This document shows, piece after piece, positions 1 to 11,149 of a stretch of 64,000 bases of DNA. The first letter of the stretch is position 1. Every line of letters begins with the position of its first letter. The notes beneath the pieces were generated by a model that did not search any database, was not told the DNA's origin, and saw only the letters and a list, made by a program, of their open reading frames with translations. The position numbers were made by a program, and so were the translations under genes. Source of the stretch: Apoderus coryli (Eukaryota; Arthropoda; Insecta; Coleoptera; Attelabidae); the NCBI GenBank assembly GCA_911728435.2, contig OU452207.1, positions 12,070,182 through 12,134,181 on the forward strand. The letters run 5' to 3'.

Positions 1-3000
1 TTGTTTGTTGGATATATTTATATTTAACGTCTTAATTTGTATAAGCGTTTATTAATCTTTTCATTTCCAAATTTCGTAGAAATTTATATTTTATTATATT
101 TTATATTTTATTATAACTGTCCGTTATTTTGTTTCTTGATTTTGTATTTAACAAATTGTTTGATTAGTATTTTTTGTTTTTCTTTTTTATTGTTTTTTTT
201 ATTGTTATTAAATAAGCACTATGTATGAGAACTATTTCAATTGTGCACACCTGAATGTTAGGTCGCTTATAGCTCATTTTGACAATTTTTGTGGTGTCCT
301 GAGTGATAAATGTTTCGATATTATGGCGCTCACAGAAACTTGGTTGGATGCCAATATTTCGGATAGAGCTATCAGTATACCTGGTTACAGTTTCGTCAGA
401 GTGGACAGAGTTGGACGGGGAGGTGGTGTTGGGATTTATGTCAGAACAGACATTGATTACATCGTGGTTAATAGTAGTCATGAAATTGAACAGTTGTGGA
501 TTCAGGTGAAGTTGGGGAGTGTTAAGATAGCGATAGGTGTTGTGTACCGTCCTCCCAGAGACAATTTTACAGCCTTTTTACAAGTCTTTGAAAATACTAT
601 TTCATCATTTATGGGTACGGTGGATCACATATTATGTATGGGAGATTTTAATGTAAATATTTTGAATCCAGATAGTAACATGACATCGGCCATGATGGAT
701 GCTTTGGAGAGTCTGGATCTTACACAGTTGATTGATGCACCGACTCGATTGTGCGGTGATTCTGGCTCATTGATTGACTATATTATCACGTCAAATAAGG
801 ACGTTGTTGTTGGTTCAGGTGTGGAAACGGTACCTGATATTAGCGATCACGAACTTATATACTGCAGCCTGAGAATTGGACATGCAAAGCGCATTGTTTG
901 GAAAACTGTTAGGGATTTTCGGGGTTTCGATTATGCTAGGTTTGATTCTGATTTACGATCTATTCCATGGTGGAACATATTTCATATATTTAATATTGAT
1001 GATAAGGTTAACTTTCTTACAAATAGTATGTTACAGTTACTTAATATTTATGCACCTTATCGTACGTTTCGAATCAGTAAACCTTATGCACCATGGTTGA
1101 CTTTGGGTTTACGTGCCTTAAAAAAAGACAGAGATAAGGCTCTAACTAAATACAAAAAAACAAGGATCGAAGCAGATAGAAATAACTATAAAACTTTGAG
1201 AAATATGTTTACAGCTGCGGTTCGCAGGGAAAAAAAGGCATATTACTGTCACAAACTGAATATTACAGATCAGAAAGACACATGGAGTGCTCTCAAATTT
1301 TTAAATATAAAGAATAAAGTCTCTACGGAATTGCCTTCAACGCTGAGTGACCCTGACTCGATTAATAGTTATTTTATCAACTCTGTTCCCAGCTTGAAGC
1401 CCAGCGATGATGTTCTCTCCCATTACGACAATTTGGTTTACGACTTGAGTTCTGAGCAATTTAATTTTGTAGCAGTGGAAGAAATTGATGTCTTGAACGT
1501 TATAAGGAAAATAAAAACGAAAGCAACAGGAAGCGATGGTATCAATGTTAGTACCCTTTTCTTATTTCTGCCTTACCTTTTGCCCTATATCACCCATGTG
1601 ATGAACTTTTGTCTTTTAAACTCCGTCTTCCCGCAATCCTGGAAGAGAGCAATGGTGATGCCGCTGCCCAAAGTTTCAAAACCCACAACCCTAAATGATT
1701 TGAGACCAATTAGCATTCTCCCTACAATGTCTAAGATTCTAGAAAAGTTAATTGAAGGCCAGCTGCGCTCTTACCTTAATAAGAAAAGTGTAATTCCAAG
1801 CGTGCAATCAGGATTTAGACCGGGTTATGACTGTGTCTCAGCCCTTTTAAATATTACTGACGACATTTTGGAAGCCACGGACAGGGGAAAGTTGACGGTG
1901 TTGATCCTTGCTGATTTTTCTAAGGCATTTGACACGCTTGACCACAGCCGTCGGGTTATCGAATTCGTCATTAAGACTTTTTACTGATTATCTTGATGAG
2001 AGATCACAAGCAGTCACTTACAAAAGTAAATTGTCTTCGTTTTTGAAGATTAGTAGGGGAGTTCCACAAGGATCGATACTGGGTCCGCTCTTGTTCACTT
2101 TGTACACCTCAAATTTTCCATCTGCTTTTATATCATGCAAACAGCATTACTACGCTGACGATACACAGATGTATCTGTCATTCACTCTTGATGAGGCTCC
2201 TCAGGCAATTGCAGCTTTCAATGCGGATTTGTGTGGACTTTCTGCTTTCTCGCGAGAGCATTGCTTAAAACTCAATCCCGATAAGACAGTTGGCATCTTA
2301 TTCGGTAGAAGAGGGGACAGACGGGCATTTTTTGAGCTCTATAAGGACGGTTTGAGTTTGGAGGGGAAACCAGTTGAATTTAGGATCGTAGTGAGAAATC
2401 TGGGACTCTTAATGGATCAGAACCTCAGATATGAGGAGTATACTTCAAAACGCATCCAAATTGGATATATGAATCTTAAATTAATATTTCAGCACCGCTC
2501 TGTGCTGAGTGTTCCTATAAAAGCAAAATTATGCGAGGCTTTAGTCTTATCACAACTTAACTACTGCGATGTCATCTACGCTCCATGCATTACGCAGATC
2601 TCAAAATCCCGTTTACAGAGGTTACAGAATTCGTGTCTTCGCCTGATCTTCGGAATACGGAAATTTCAAAGGATATCTCACACTTTATCTGCGATCAGAT
2701 GGCTAAACATGGAAGACCGAAGATACTATCATTCTGTATGTCGTTTTCACAAAATTTTGTGTGACAAATCTCCACCGTATTTGTACCAGCGAATAAGATA
2801 CCGCACAGATGTTCACAATATAAATGTGCGTCACAAACATGCCCTTACCTCACCTGTTCACTCTACGGAAATGTGTAAACGATCCTTCTCTTATATGATA
2901 GCGAAATACATGAATGAACTCTCTGATTTAAGAACATTACCAAAAAATTTATTTAGAATTAAATTACATAAGATAGATACGTTCATTTATTGTAAGTTTT

Positions 3001-3240
3001 CTTGAATGGATTAATGAGCTTTGAGTTGTACCTAGTTTTTTATTGTCTATTTTATAATTGTATGTTATTATTATTGTATGTTTCAAAAAATATTATAATG
3101 ATTGTACTTTGGTAGCAATTTTTTTTTTTTTTTGTTTGTAACATTATGTTATATTTTCAGGGTTAGCTGAACAGAACAGTGACATCTGCCACTGTACTGA
3201 AACTCGCCCTTTAATAAAGTCCTTTATTATTATTATATTT
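1..3240 (+). mobile_element. LINE-A: non-LTR retrotransposon, CR1/Jockey group, 3' part
   Basis: This is an APE-endonuclease plus reverse transcriptase element running left to right. The first 220 bases are T-rich and hold no supported gene; they are probably the ORF1-ORF2 interval or 5' UTR of the element, with ORF1 (if present) outside the window. The 3' end is marked by a poly-T run near 3118, a 3' UTR, and a short ATT repeat tail at about 3222-3237, typical of LINEs that end in microsatellite-like tails. No target duplication can be checked because the left end is off the window. CR1 versus Jockey cannot be decided without a tree. Confidence 0.85.
221..3005 (+). pseudogene. LINE-A ORF2: AP endonuclease and reverse transcriptase, frameshifted
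   Basis: ORF2 carries an N-terminal AP-like endonuclease that nicks target DNA (AHLNVRSL, LTETWL, GDFNVNIL, SDHELIY) and an RT that copies the element RNA at the nick (LRPISILP, SGFRPGYD, DFSKAFDTLDH, GVPQGSILGPLLF, catalytic YADD near 2150-2165). The frame opened at 221 ends at 1987. The rest continues in another frame from about 1950 to 3005, and about 20 residues normally lying between SKAFDTLDH and the next helix are missing. A small out-of-phase deletion at about 1945-1965 therefore inactivated the copy. The two halves are otherwise free of stops, so decay is recent. The C-terminal portion (LQNSCLRLIFG) is the usual post-RT region. Confidence 0.88.
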
Positions 3241-3249
3241 TGATTCTGG

Positions 3250-3790
3250 TTCCTCTACGTGTTTTTTTCGGAAGTTCCTTTTCTTTTTCTTTTTAAATTT
3301 ATGGCTATTATAAAACACGTGAAAATCTTTTTCAATTACTGTTTTAAGTTCTTGCAAGTTATTATATTTATTCTCCGTAATGGGAATTTTTTCCGAGTAT
3401 AGTCTTTGTAGATTGGTAGTTAACCTTTCTTGTCTCCTTCCTGTTCTTTGCTCTAAAACTGTAAAGTCATCATTTTAATCCAAGCTATACATGATGTCTC
3501 CGTTTGGCAAATACAAAAGTTGTCTTATGTCAGATGTCAGTCAACTAACCCCAACTTTATTACCAGGTCGTAGGGATTGAAGGTTTCAACGGCAGAATAG
3601 TTTAAAAAAACTTGTAATCAAGAACGTTACCTTTATATGGCTGCTCTGGGCATGCCATTCTCATTCGAGCGACATAATCAGATGGGGCATTAATTGGTTG
3701 ATAAAAATAACCTTCCAAAGCTGAATGTACGGAGTCGTTCTCCATCTCTGTGTCCTTTTGTTGAAACACTTAAAACAAACACTTTCTGTG
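3250..3790 (-). pseudogene. C-terminal fragment of a T1-family transposase
   Basis: Minus-strand translation in several frames gives EMENDSVHSALE, then INAPSDYVARMRMA, then LPNGDIMYSLD, then NKYNNLQELKTVIEKD and a Lys-rich tail. This order matches the end of the 707-residue protein at 30385-32508 (MECDSTHALIE, LPSQYSLAIKEARH, CPNGKIFY, KKFKDLQELTSVL). The fragment is therefore a second, more decayed copy of the same transposase family, with at least three frame breaks and stops. Its upstream part is missing. The match was made by eye; an alignment would settle it. It lies between the LINE-A tail and the ribozyme end of the Penelope element. Confidence 0.72.
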
Positions 3791-3891
3791 TAAGTAAATC
3801 CCTTATATACCTATTTAGTTATTGTAAATAGGAAATAAAACTCCACGAAATTAATTTAATACACTACACTTAATGTGTTAGGTCGATTAAA

Positions 3892-3937
3892 CTACCATAC
3901 ATGTTTCGAAGCTCGCTAGCTTCATCATCAGTGGCAA
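3892..3937 (-). ncRNA. Hammerhead ribozyme, Penelope-type minimal form
   Basis: On the minus strand the conserved core CTGATGA is followed by a hairpin with arms GAAGCT and AGCTTC (stem II), then GAAAC. Stem III is only two base pairs (AC with GT around AT). The residue before the predicted cleavage point is A. Stem I pairs TTGCCA with TGGTAG using two G-U pairs. Known: Penelope-like retroelements carry such type I hammerheads with very short stem III in their terminal repeats. Here it lies 3' of the Penelope coding region on the same strand, as expected. An extra U sits between the core and stem II, as in the other two copies. Confidence 0.8.
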
Positions 3938-4736
3938 TATTTGTAGAGAAACTGTATTTTTGAAAGTATTACATCATTAGGAGTATTTTAAGAGTAATGT
4001 GTTGAAGTCTGAAAAAGACACTTTTTTATAATATGATTGTATTGTTGTAATTCGACTAACTCACCATTTCGAGGAAAAATATTATTAAATTCTTAATGAG
4101 AATAAAATATAAATTATAATATTACATTTTATGGTTTTTCTTTTTATTGATCATCTCGACTATTAATCTTTTAAAAAAAAATTTATGATTTTTTATTATA
4201 GTTGAAATTGGTGATATGTATACTATTCCCTCTGGTGGATAGAAGTACAACTAAGTTTAACGGTTAAATTATAGGAATCTATTTCTTTGAGCGACGTCCC
4301 GTTTTGGAGACTTCAACATTGACAATACGTGTATTATTGCTATATATTATACAGAAAACTATAATCAACGTGAGAACTACAAGTTTGTATATGCATTTAC
4401 AGTTATCTTACAGTAGTAATAGTAAACAATTAGTGTTGTAAATTCATTCATAGGTGTCTCTAACTATAGTTAGGCAACTAATATATTCATACGATGTTAA
4501 CATGTTAAATTATTTAAAGATGAAGATATGCAACCCAACAAGTATCCCTAGGTTGGCAGTTAATATGGTTTAAACGCTGATCCACGTAACTACAATAGCA
4601 TCATTACGCTATAATATATCTTTCGGAAGATGTTATACTATTATAGTTATACATTCATATCTATTATTTATTATACGAGTATATTATCTGCTGTGCCAAT
4701 GTTAGAGTGAGGGAGGTTCAACTAAGGCGCGTAAGT

Positions 4737-5085
4737 TTAATTATCCGTGATAGAAAGAGATTTAAAGAATTTAGTAGATGTAAAATCAGTTTGTTCGTTA
4801 AGGCAAATAATTGAAGGTGTGTTATTCTTTATAGTTATCTCCATAATTTCAAGGGTGTTCAATAACGGGCCTTTGTTATATATGTGTAAAAGTTTAACAT
4901 CTCTTGTGGGGTCGAAGTTGTGATTAGAATTTACAATGTGGTTAGCGAATGATGATTTGCTATCTATATTGGTATTGTTCAGTGATTGTGCTTTAGTGAT
5001 TATTTTATGATGTTCGTCAATTCTAGTTTTAAGTGCTCGACCTGACTGACCAACGTACTGAGCTGCACAATTAGAGTCTCCACAT
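4737..5085 (-). pseudogene. Penelope-like element GIY-YIG endonuclease domain
   Basis: An open minus-strand frame of about 116 codons reads CGDSNCAAQYVGQSGRALKT, then RIDEHHK, then SFANHIVNSNHNFD, and ends at a stop at 4737-4739. The YVGQSGRxLxxRIxEH block and the later asparagine- and histidine-rich block with LNTLEIMEI are the Penelope GIY-YIG nuclease, which cuts target DNA during insertion. A GIY-like first block should lie just upstream. A sequence reading GVYSLI is found on the far side of the nested LINE (near 5720-5745), so the LINE split the domain between its first motif and the cysteine cluster. Confidence 0.8.
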
Positions 5086-5720
5086 AATAATAATAATAAT
5101 AATAACTTTATTCACCTTCAATTATACATAATCATGTACTTAGGTACGTCCAAGTTAGACTTACAAATTACAAGCACAGTAAGTATTACTAATACTAGTA
5201 CAAATATTGTCTTAAGTGTCAACCACAAATATAAGTAAATTAAAAGTGTTACTTTAAAATTCGTCAAATAAATAAATAAATAAAAACACTTGACACATAC
5301 ACTTAATCATCTGTACAATATACACAGAACTCTTGCAGCGTATAAAAAACTCCATCGATCAAAAATTTCTTCAGTTTTGATTTAAATGAGTTGAGTGTCG
5401 GTGCATTTTTCATAGCAACTGGCAGAATATTGAAATAGTACCTACCTGAGTATAACGGACTCCTTTTAAAAAACTCATGATGAGGCCTAGGGAGGTACAG
5501 ACGGTTCGCCCCTCGAGTGTTGTGCTCGTGCATACTGCCGTTGGTTTGTAGTTCTTTAACGATTTTAAAAATGTAAACACATAATTTGTAGAGATACACC
5601 CCAGTCAATGTTAAAATCTGGCAACTTTTAAATGTGTTTCTACATGAATAGTTGTAAGGCAAAGCAAAAATAACGCGTAGTATTCTTTTTTGTAGTACAA
5701 ACACTCTTGATATGTCAGAT
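5086..5720 (-). mobile_element. 5'-truncated LINE 3' end nested inside the Penelope element
   Basis: The minus-strand ORF at 5704-5303 (LQKRILRVIF, HNTRGANRLYLPRP, KLKKFLIDG) is the C-terminal tail of a CR1/Jockey-type ORF2. It is followed by a 3' UTR and ends in a TTA/TAA repeat at about 5087-5105. Joining the Penelope sequence on both sides restores a continuous GIY-YIG reading, so this is an insertion and not an alternative C-terminus. The junctions are about 5086-5089 and 5717-5725; the target duplication is at most a few AT bases and cannot be fixed because the tail is itself AT-rich. This family resembles the C-termini of LINE-B and LINE-C. Confidence 0.8.
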
Positions 5721-5724
5721 ATGA

Positions 5725-7500
5725 GAGAATATACACCTGATTTTGAGACCAGTGGGACTTGTCTTTGCTATTATTAAGAGAGAGATTGATGGTATTGTTT
5801 GTGGTAAAGCATATGTTAATATTATACTGGTCGAAAATCTTTTTAAGTGGTATACAAAATGGATGTATATATGTAATTGGGTGGAATTTGGTTGATGTTT
5901 TAGGTAAGGTGTCTATTAGATTTTTATGTATGAATTTATTCATGTATTTGTAGTATATTCTATTAATTGTTGCAGTTGGATATCCGTTGGTTTTTGCCAG
6001 GTGGTATATTATGGAGAGTTCCTCGTTAAAATGTTGAGATGACATTGGTATACTGAACAATCTATGAAAAAGCGAATTGAAAGCAGCAAACTTATGAGAA
6101 TATGGGTAGTGCGATGTAAATGGTATAGTGACATCCGTACTCGTGTTCTTGTGGTATATTGAATATGACAATTGGTTAGAGTTTCGATGAATTCTTACGT
6201 CCAGAAAAGGTAGGCTGTGATTGTTTTCTATTTCCACAGTGAATTGTATACGATTGTGTATGGTATTCATGAATGCAAGAGGGTTATTTAAGTCTTCATT
6301 GGAGCCTTGGAAGACGGCTAGAATGTCATCAACATATCGGAAATATGTAATGAAGTGGGTTCCATAAACAGGATGACTTAATATTTTTTGTTCTAGGTTG
6401 GTCATGAATACTTCTGCTAATACCGACGAAGTGGAAGCTCCCATTGCTAGACCATCATTCTGTTTATATATCGTGTTATTAAACTGGAAGAAATTTTGGT
6501 CCAAGGTGACGTTCAGCAGATTAATGATGTCTTGAACACAGTCATTACTGAAAGAAGAATGTGTGGATAGAAGTTCTTGGACTAAAGTTATGCTTTCATT
6601 GAGTGGGGCGCTTGGAAAAAGGTTTTTAACATCAAATGATACTAGGAACGCGCTGTTCGGGCATTGTACATCTTTAAGCTTTTGACATAATTCAATCGAG
6701 TTGTTGATCGAGTATGGTGGTTTAAACACTTGGTGTATTTTTTAATTATGTAATTCAGCCATTTAGACAGCTTTGCTGCTGGGGAAGTAGAGTAGCAAAC
6801 CACTGGGCGAACAGGCATATTCAATTTATGAGTTTTAATTTGTGCTCTCAACATAGGTATCTGTGGGGTCATATTAATCAGCTTATATTTGTTAGTATGT
6901 AATTCGGATAATGTATCTTTCGCCGTCTCCAATGTTTTTCTAAGTTTTGTCTGATAATTTTTGAGTGGGTTAATTTGTAATATAGAGAAGTCTGGTGTAT
7001 TAAGAAACTCATTTACTTTTGTGACGTATGTATCTCTATCACAGATGACTGTACACTTACTTTTGTCACTCTTACTAAGGATTAAGTTGTTGTCAGATAA
7101 TTTATTCTTAATGTTTTTAATAGATTCTGTTTCTTGTGAATTTAAATTATTTGTATTTTTGTGATTGTTATATGTGTCATTCAAGTTTAGAAATATTAGC
7201 GTGAATAATTTCTTTTTCGGGGGGATTTGCTATTTCACGTATAGTTTCACACCCTGCGGCTACAATTTTAAGATTTTTATTGTTCAGACTATTGTGGATA
7301 TTACATTTAAGACCTTTATCAAGTAGATTCAATTATTGATCAGTGAACGTAGTGTTAGAAAGGTTAAGTGTTCTAGTGTGGAATTGAAAGTTGTTCTGTA
7401 TGATACCATGAGGGAATTGTTCGTTAAAATTTGTGTTATCAAATGGTATATTATTATCGTCGAAAGATACATTGTCCTGTGCTCTATTGTTATTGTAATA
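5725..7500 (-). pseudogene. Penelope-like reverse transcriptase
   Basis: The minus strand shows NLSNTTFTDQ and LDKGLKCNIH near 7390-7300, AAGCETIREIANP near 7260-7210, then a frame change into the ORF at 7184-6642 (KSDKSKCTVICDRD, KTHKLNMPVRPVV). The ORF at 6729-5611 follows, with FDVKNLFPSAPL, NDGLAMGASTSSVLAEVFM, the catalytic block YFRYVDDILAV near 6340, and HSLPFLDVRIHR. These are hallmark Penelope RT motifs, distinct from LINE and LTR RTs. The enzyme would copy element RNA from a nicked chromosomal end. At least two frameshifts and one internal stop (near 7325) disable it, although the RT core itself is open over 330 codons. Confidence 0.88.
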
Positions 7501-7769
7501 AACTAAATGCCTATAATTAGCGGGTTGATTAACATAAGTTCTAGATTTAAGAGATTCGAATTTAGATTACAATTTATTTTTCTTAACAATACCTTTTTGA
7601 TGTACTATATCTAGTATCTGTACTTGTAGTGTGTCCTATTCCGAACGATGTAGCTTCTTGACTAGTGCCATTGTCACATAGTGATGTTTCATTTCAATCT
7701 ATTTAGTTAGTTTACTAATGAAAACACTATTTAAATTGTACATCTTTTCTCTAATTTAACCGACATTGT

Positions 7770-8270
7770 AAGTCCTAACGTTTCCTAGATTCCAATGCAT
7801 AGTTGACATAGTGTACGTAACAAATTCGTAATACTGCCCCTGAAAAATAAACCTCAGGTATTTGCGGCATTTCTCGTGGATCGCAATAAAGTAATAAGCA
7901 TCATTAAGATCTATACAAACTGCAAAATTATTTTTCTGTGCAAGTCTAGCAGCTGTGCTATAATCCTTCATTTTAAAATGAGGAGTTATAATGAACTTAC
8001 TTAATATTTTTAAATTTAAGATAAAACGTTTCTTGCCATTGGGCTTGTCTGCTAGAAATATACGCGAAAGGAATTGTCCAGCGTTGGGAACGCACATTTT
8101 GATAGCCCCCTTTTTATCAAATTGTAAATTTGCTTTTGCATTAAATTTTTCTCGACAGGAGAAAGAGTTTTTTCTCTAAGTTGAACTAACTGAGTAGGCA
8201 TCTTAGAGAAAGGAATTTCATAGCCTTTAATCCAATTTGAAAGTCGTATATTATTTGTTATTTGACGCAA
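7770..8270 (-). pseudogene. DIRS-like reverse transcriptase fragment
   Basis: Two overlapping minus-strand frames give IRLSNWIKGYEIPFSKMP and NLIKRGLSKCAFP, then (shifted) AGQFLSRIFLADKPNGKKRF, ILNLKILSKFI, HFKMKDYSTAARL, AVCIDLNDAYYFIAI and KCRKYLRFIFQGQYYEF. This is the amino-terminal part of the RT of DIRS/Ngaro-type tyrosine-recombinase retroelements; the first catalytic Asp (IDLNDAY) is present. The frame breaks at about 8060. The catalytic YxDD block, RNase H and recombinase that should follow are absent, so the fragment ends near 7770. Bases 7560-7755 have no supported feature. Confidence 0.8.
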
Positions 8271-8439
8271 CTGATCATAAAGCTTTTTAAGACGACCTGC
8301 ATAAATATGACTTACTGCTAATCTTTCCTCCTGGACCTCTCTCTGCGCGGCGAGAGGTGTTGTCGGCTGACGTGTCGATTGTGTTCCGGGAGACTACGCC
8401 CTTCGCTGGTCTCGACTCCACGGTTCGACGTACCGGGTG

Positions 8440-9190
8440 ATGGTAGTTTAAAGGAGCTTGTCCGGATGCACTCCGAGCTGATGTGCCCCCCCCTTGCTTT
8501 GATGGCGAACGAAAGAAAAACTAGATGGTCTTTTGAAGTCTTTACTTACAGACCCCAGATTTTTTACCATTTTCACTTCTCCAAAGTCGTTGCCAAATAA
8601 GAACGTTGAAGGTTTTGTTACACTTATTTGATCTTGAATATTTTTGTTGCGTAAAGGAGTTATTAAATTGCGACGTGTTATAGACACGCGAAAATATTTG
8701 TCAGAATACGACAAGAATCTGATACATTTTCCAATACGCACTCCTTTACTTCCTTACAAACTTCTTACGATAGAATAAAATGTAGACTCTTACCTAAAGC
8801 GGCAATGCCTTTGTCTAATTGATTTTGAATCTCTACATAAAATCTATCTCGAATCAGCGCAGATTTTTGGAGAATTGAAGTAACTCCGGATTTAGCCTTG
8901 GTGGATTAAGTTCTGGTAAGTTTTCCGGCAAAGAAAACTTGTTCAGTAAGCTAAGGGAGTCTTCTTTTTTAAGCCGATTCGTTGTTATTGTGTACATCCA
9001 TCTAGCGACAAGGGCTTCATGCGATTTAAATGTGTCCAGCGAGGGGTATTCACCTAACATGTTAATAACCTCGTCTGATAGAGTAACATCATTATGGATG
9101 ATTATATCCGGTTGTAAAACCTGACCTGCACAGGCATGTATTAATATTGTTACACACGGACCTCTCCGTGCTACAAGCACGGATTGTGTT
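8440..9190 (-). pseudogene. DIRS-like ORF1 (capsid-like) fragments
   Basis: The minus-strand segment 9180-8854 reads IIHNDVTLSDEVINMLGEYP, VARWMYTITTNRLKKED, and ENLPELNPPRLNPELLQF. A shifted continuation contains ALIRDRFYVEIQNQLDKGIA near 8870-8800. A further open stretch (8741-8448) ends in SKGGAHQLGVHPDKLL. This LGEDP-like block and the APRLNPE-like block are typical of the ORF1 protein of DIRS/Ngaro elements, which is thought to package element RNA. It sits directly upstream of the DIRS RT on the same strand, so both belong to one decayed element. Several frameshifts are evident. Confidence 0.68.
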
Positions 9191-9199
9191 CTGCGAGTG

Positions 9200-10190
9200 T
9201 GAAGGCGATCTATCTCTGTGAGTGAACTCTCCTCGTGACACCGAGCGAGAACGATATTGTCGGCTGCACACCCGACTTGTACTTCGCCTCGATCTAGATC
9301 GAGATCGATAGCGCCTGATTTCCTTTTCTAACCGCCTTATTAGCTTTGACGAACTTCCACTTTCACTAAGAGCTACTTCGTCTTTTCTGTTTTCTACCCA
9401 TTGCTAGAATCTTATTATATACCGAATATTGTTAATAGTAGTATTTATATATTATTCAATACTAGGTATCTAGGAATTTTAAAAATATCTAGTTTAGTAT
9501 TATTGATACTAATATTGTATTTTATACTTACATAGGTACTAGTTTTCTTATAATAAAATCCCAAAATATATTTTTCTAGTTCAATTCTTTGTATAGCACA
9601 AAGCCGACAGTTAGTGTGCAGGTAGATATTTTTGTAACGAGCGACGATGCTTGCACGCTGAGCACAAGAAACACAATGCAGCTGCGAAGGGCGAGATATG
9701 AGAGAGAGAGAGACAGCAGTCTTTCTTTAAAGCTTGTGCGCGGTAGTAGAAGAACACGTACTACAGAGTTACCATGATATGGGGGACTGGACGCTGAAAT
9801 ATAATTGATATCATATTGAGCATAATGCTAACCGTTTTTTCATAAAAAATATTTCAAAGGAAAAAATTGCCAACAAAATCAATTTTTTGTTATTTTCTAT
9901 TTAAAAACAAAAAAGTTAAATTACAGCTTCATTTTATTAATTTACAAATAGACGCTCTTAAAAAATAAAAATAATTATTTTTTTCGACAACTATCAAGTG
10001 TTTATTTATTTTAACAAATGCTCAAAATGTCAACCACCTTGTTGGCAGTCTTAAAATAAATGAATTTTAGCTCGTTGGAGCATTTGGGAAGAATGGATCA
10101 AAAAACATTTCGTATTCTAATTTTCGTGTCTTTTATGGTGGTTGGTGACTCGTGGTCAACCATTTCTTTTTTTTTTTTTTCTATGGGGTA
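9200..10190. other. No supported gene; DIRS upstream remnant and AT-rich spacer
   Basis: Bases 9200-9330 are noticeably less AT-rich than the surroundings and contain a short palindrome-like CGATCTAGATCGAGATCGAT run; they may be the 5' leader of the DIRS element. From 9330 to 10190 the sequence is AT-rich, with a small GA microsatellite near 9701-9715 and a poly-T tract near 10165-10180. I see no motif that identifies a gene. Confidence 0.4.
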
Positions 10191-10274
10191 TACATAGAAA
10201 AGAGTCGAGAGGTGTTAGTTAGATCAGGGGATCGGTCAAATTTGTTGCTCCTCTACTGGTAATAGGCCCGCATC

Positions 10275-11129
10275 AGCAAAGTGTTTTAACTGCAACGAAA
10301 CGGGGCATCTATCAACTTCATGTACGAAGCCGATGCGACCGAGGAGTTCATGTTATGGTTGTGGTGCTACGTAATATATTATAAAAGACTGTCCGCAGAA
10401 GAGGGCAGTAAGCAACAAGCAGTACGAGATAGTACGGCCACATCAATGGTGGTTTCAGCTTCTGAAAGCGGAGGAACGTTTGAAATTCCTATTCAAAACA
10501 GGTATGCTGATCCAAATGTTGTAACTCTTGTGAATATTAAAGAAATGTTAGACACGCGTAGCCCAATTAGTTTTATCAAAATTAAATATGTACAACCCGA
10601 TATGATCCAACCTTACGACGACAAAATTTCTTATTTTGGATTAAATAACTCTAAACTTACAATATTAGGAATATTTTCACACTTGATTAGTGTGAATGAT
10701 GTTGAATTAGAAATGAAATTCTTTGTAGTACCTAATGAAACAATGTCATTCCCTGCTGTATTAGGTAGAGATTTCACTAAAATAGATAACTTTCCATTAA
10801 CTATATCGAATAGTAATGTTAAAATTAGCAAACCGGAATTCACTAATGCCAAACAATCTTCTCCATTTTACGAAACATGTCAGGAATTAATGTTAATAGA
10901 TACGAATGAAAGTTCTTCTAAAGTGTCTTTAAATATAAATACGGATATTAGTCCAAAAGTAGTAAACAAACTCGAAAATATTTATATGGAACAGTATATT
11001 TCAACTATAAGGCCAGATAAACCTATTGTTGATACTGAAATCAAAAATTCTCTTACGCATGACCAGTCTTTTTCATTTAGACCTCGAAAACTATCATTTT
11101 ATGGAAAGAATGAACTAGGAAAATATTAG
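10275..11129 (+). pseudogene. Gypsy gag nucleocapsid and protease
   Basis: A frame at 10275-10375 encodes a CCHC zinc knuckle (CFNCNETGHLSTSC) and a second partial knuckle (CYGCG), the RNA-binding end of gag. The next frame (10320-11129, 269 codons) carries the protease region, where VNIKEMLDTRSPISFIK corresponds to the usual D-T/S-G-S active site. Glycine is replaced by arginine, so the aspartic protease should be inactive. The protein continues (FFVVPNETMSFPAVLGRDF) towards the RT linker and ends at a stop at 11129, shortly before RT resumes. The N-terminal two-thirds of gag is missing. Confidence 0.78.
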
Positions 11130-11149
11130 ATGATCTTTTAAATCAGGGC

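Larger units (their letters stand above)
3890..7560 (-). mobile_element. Penelope-like retroelement (RT plus GIY-YIG), decayed and interrupted
   Basis: Read on the minus strand the order is: N-terminal domain (about 7480-7190), Penelope-class RT (7184 down to about 5725), a nested LINE fragment (about 5720-5086), the GIY-YIG endonuclease (5085-4737), a non-coding stretch of about 800 bases, and a hammerhead ribozyme (3937-3892). This is the layout of canonical endonuclease-bearing Penelope elements. Bases 3938-4736 hold no gene I can support; I read them as 3' untranslated and terminal-repeat sequence. No matching 5' terminal repeat was found near 7560, so the copy may be 5'-truncated or that end has diverged. 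Confidence 0.82.

Noticed and set aside
9701..9715. GA microsatellite and the surrounding short frame at 9589-9777
   Set aside because: No domain signature; composition follows the simple repeat and charged codons only.
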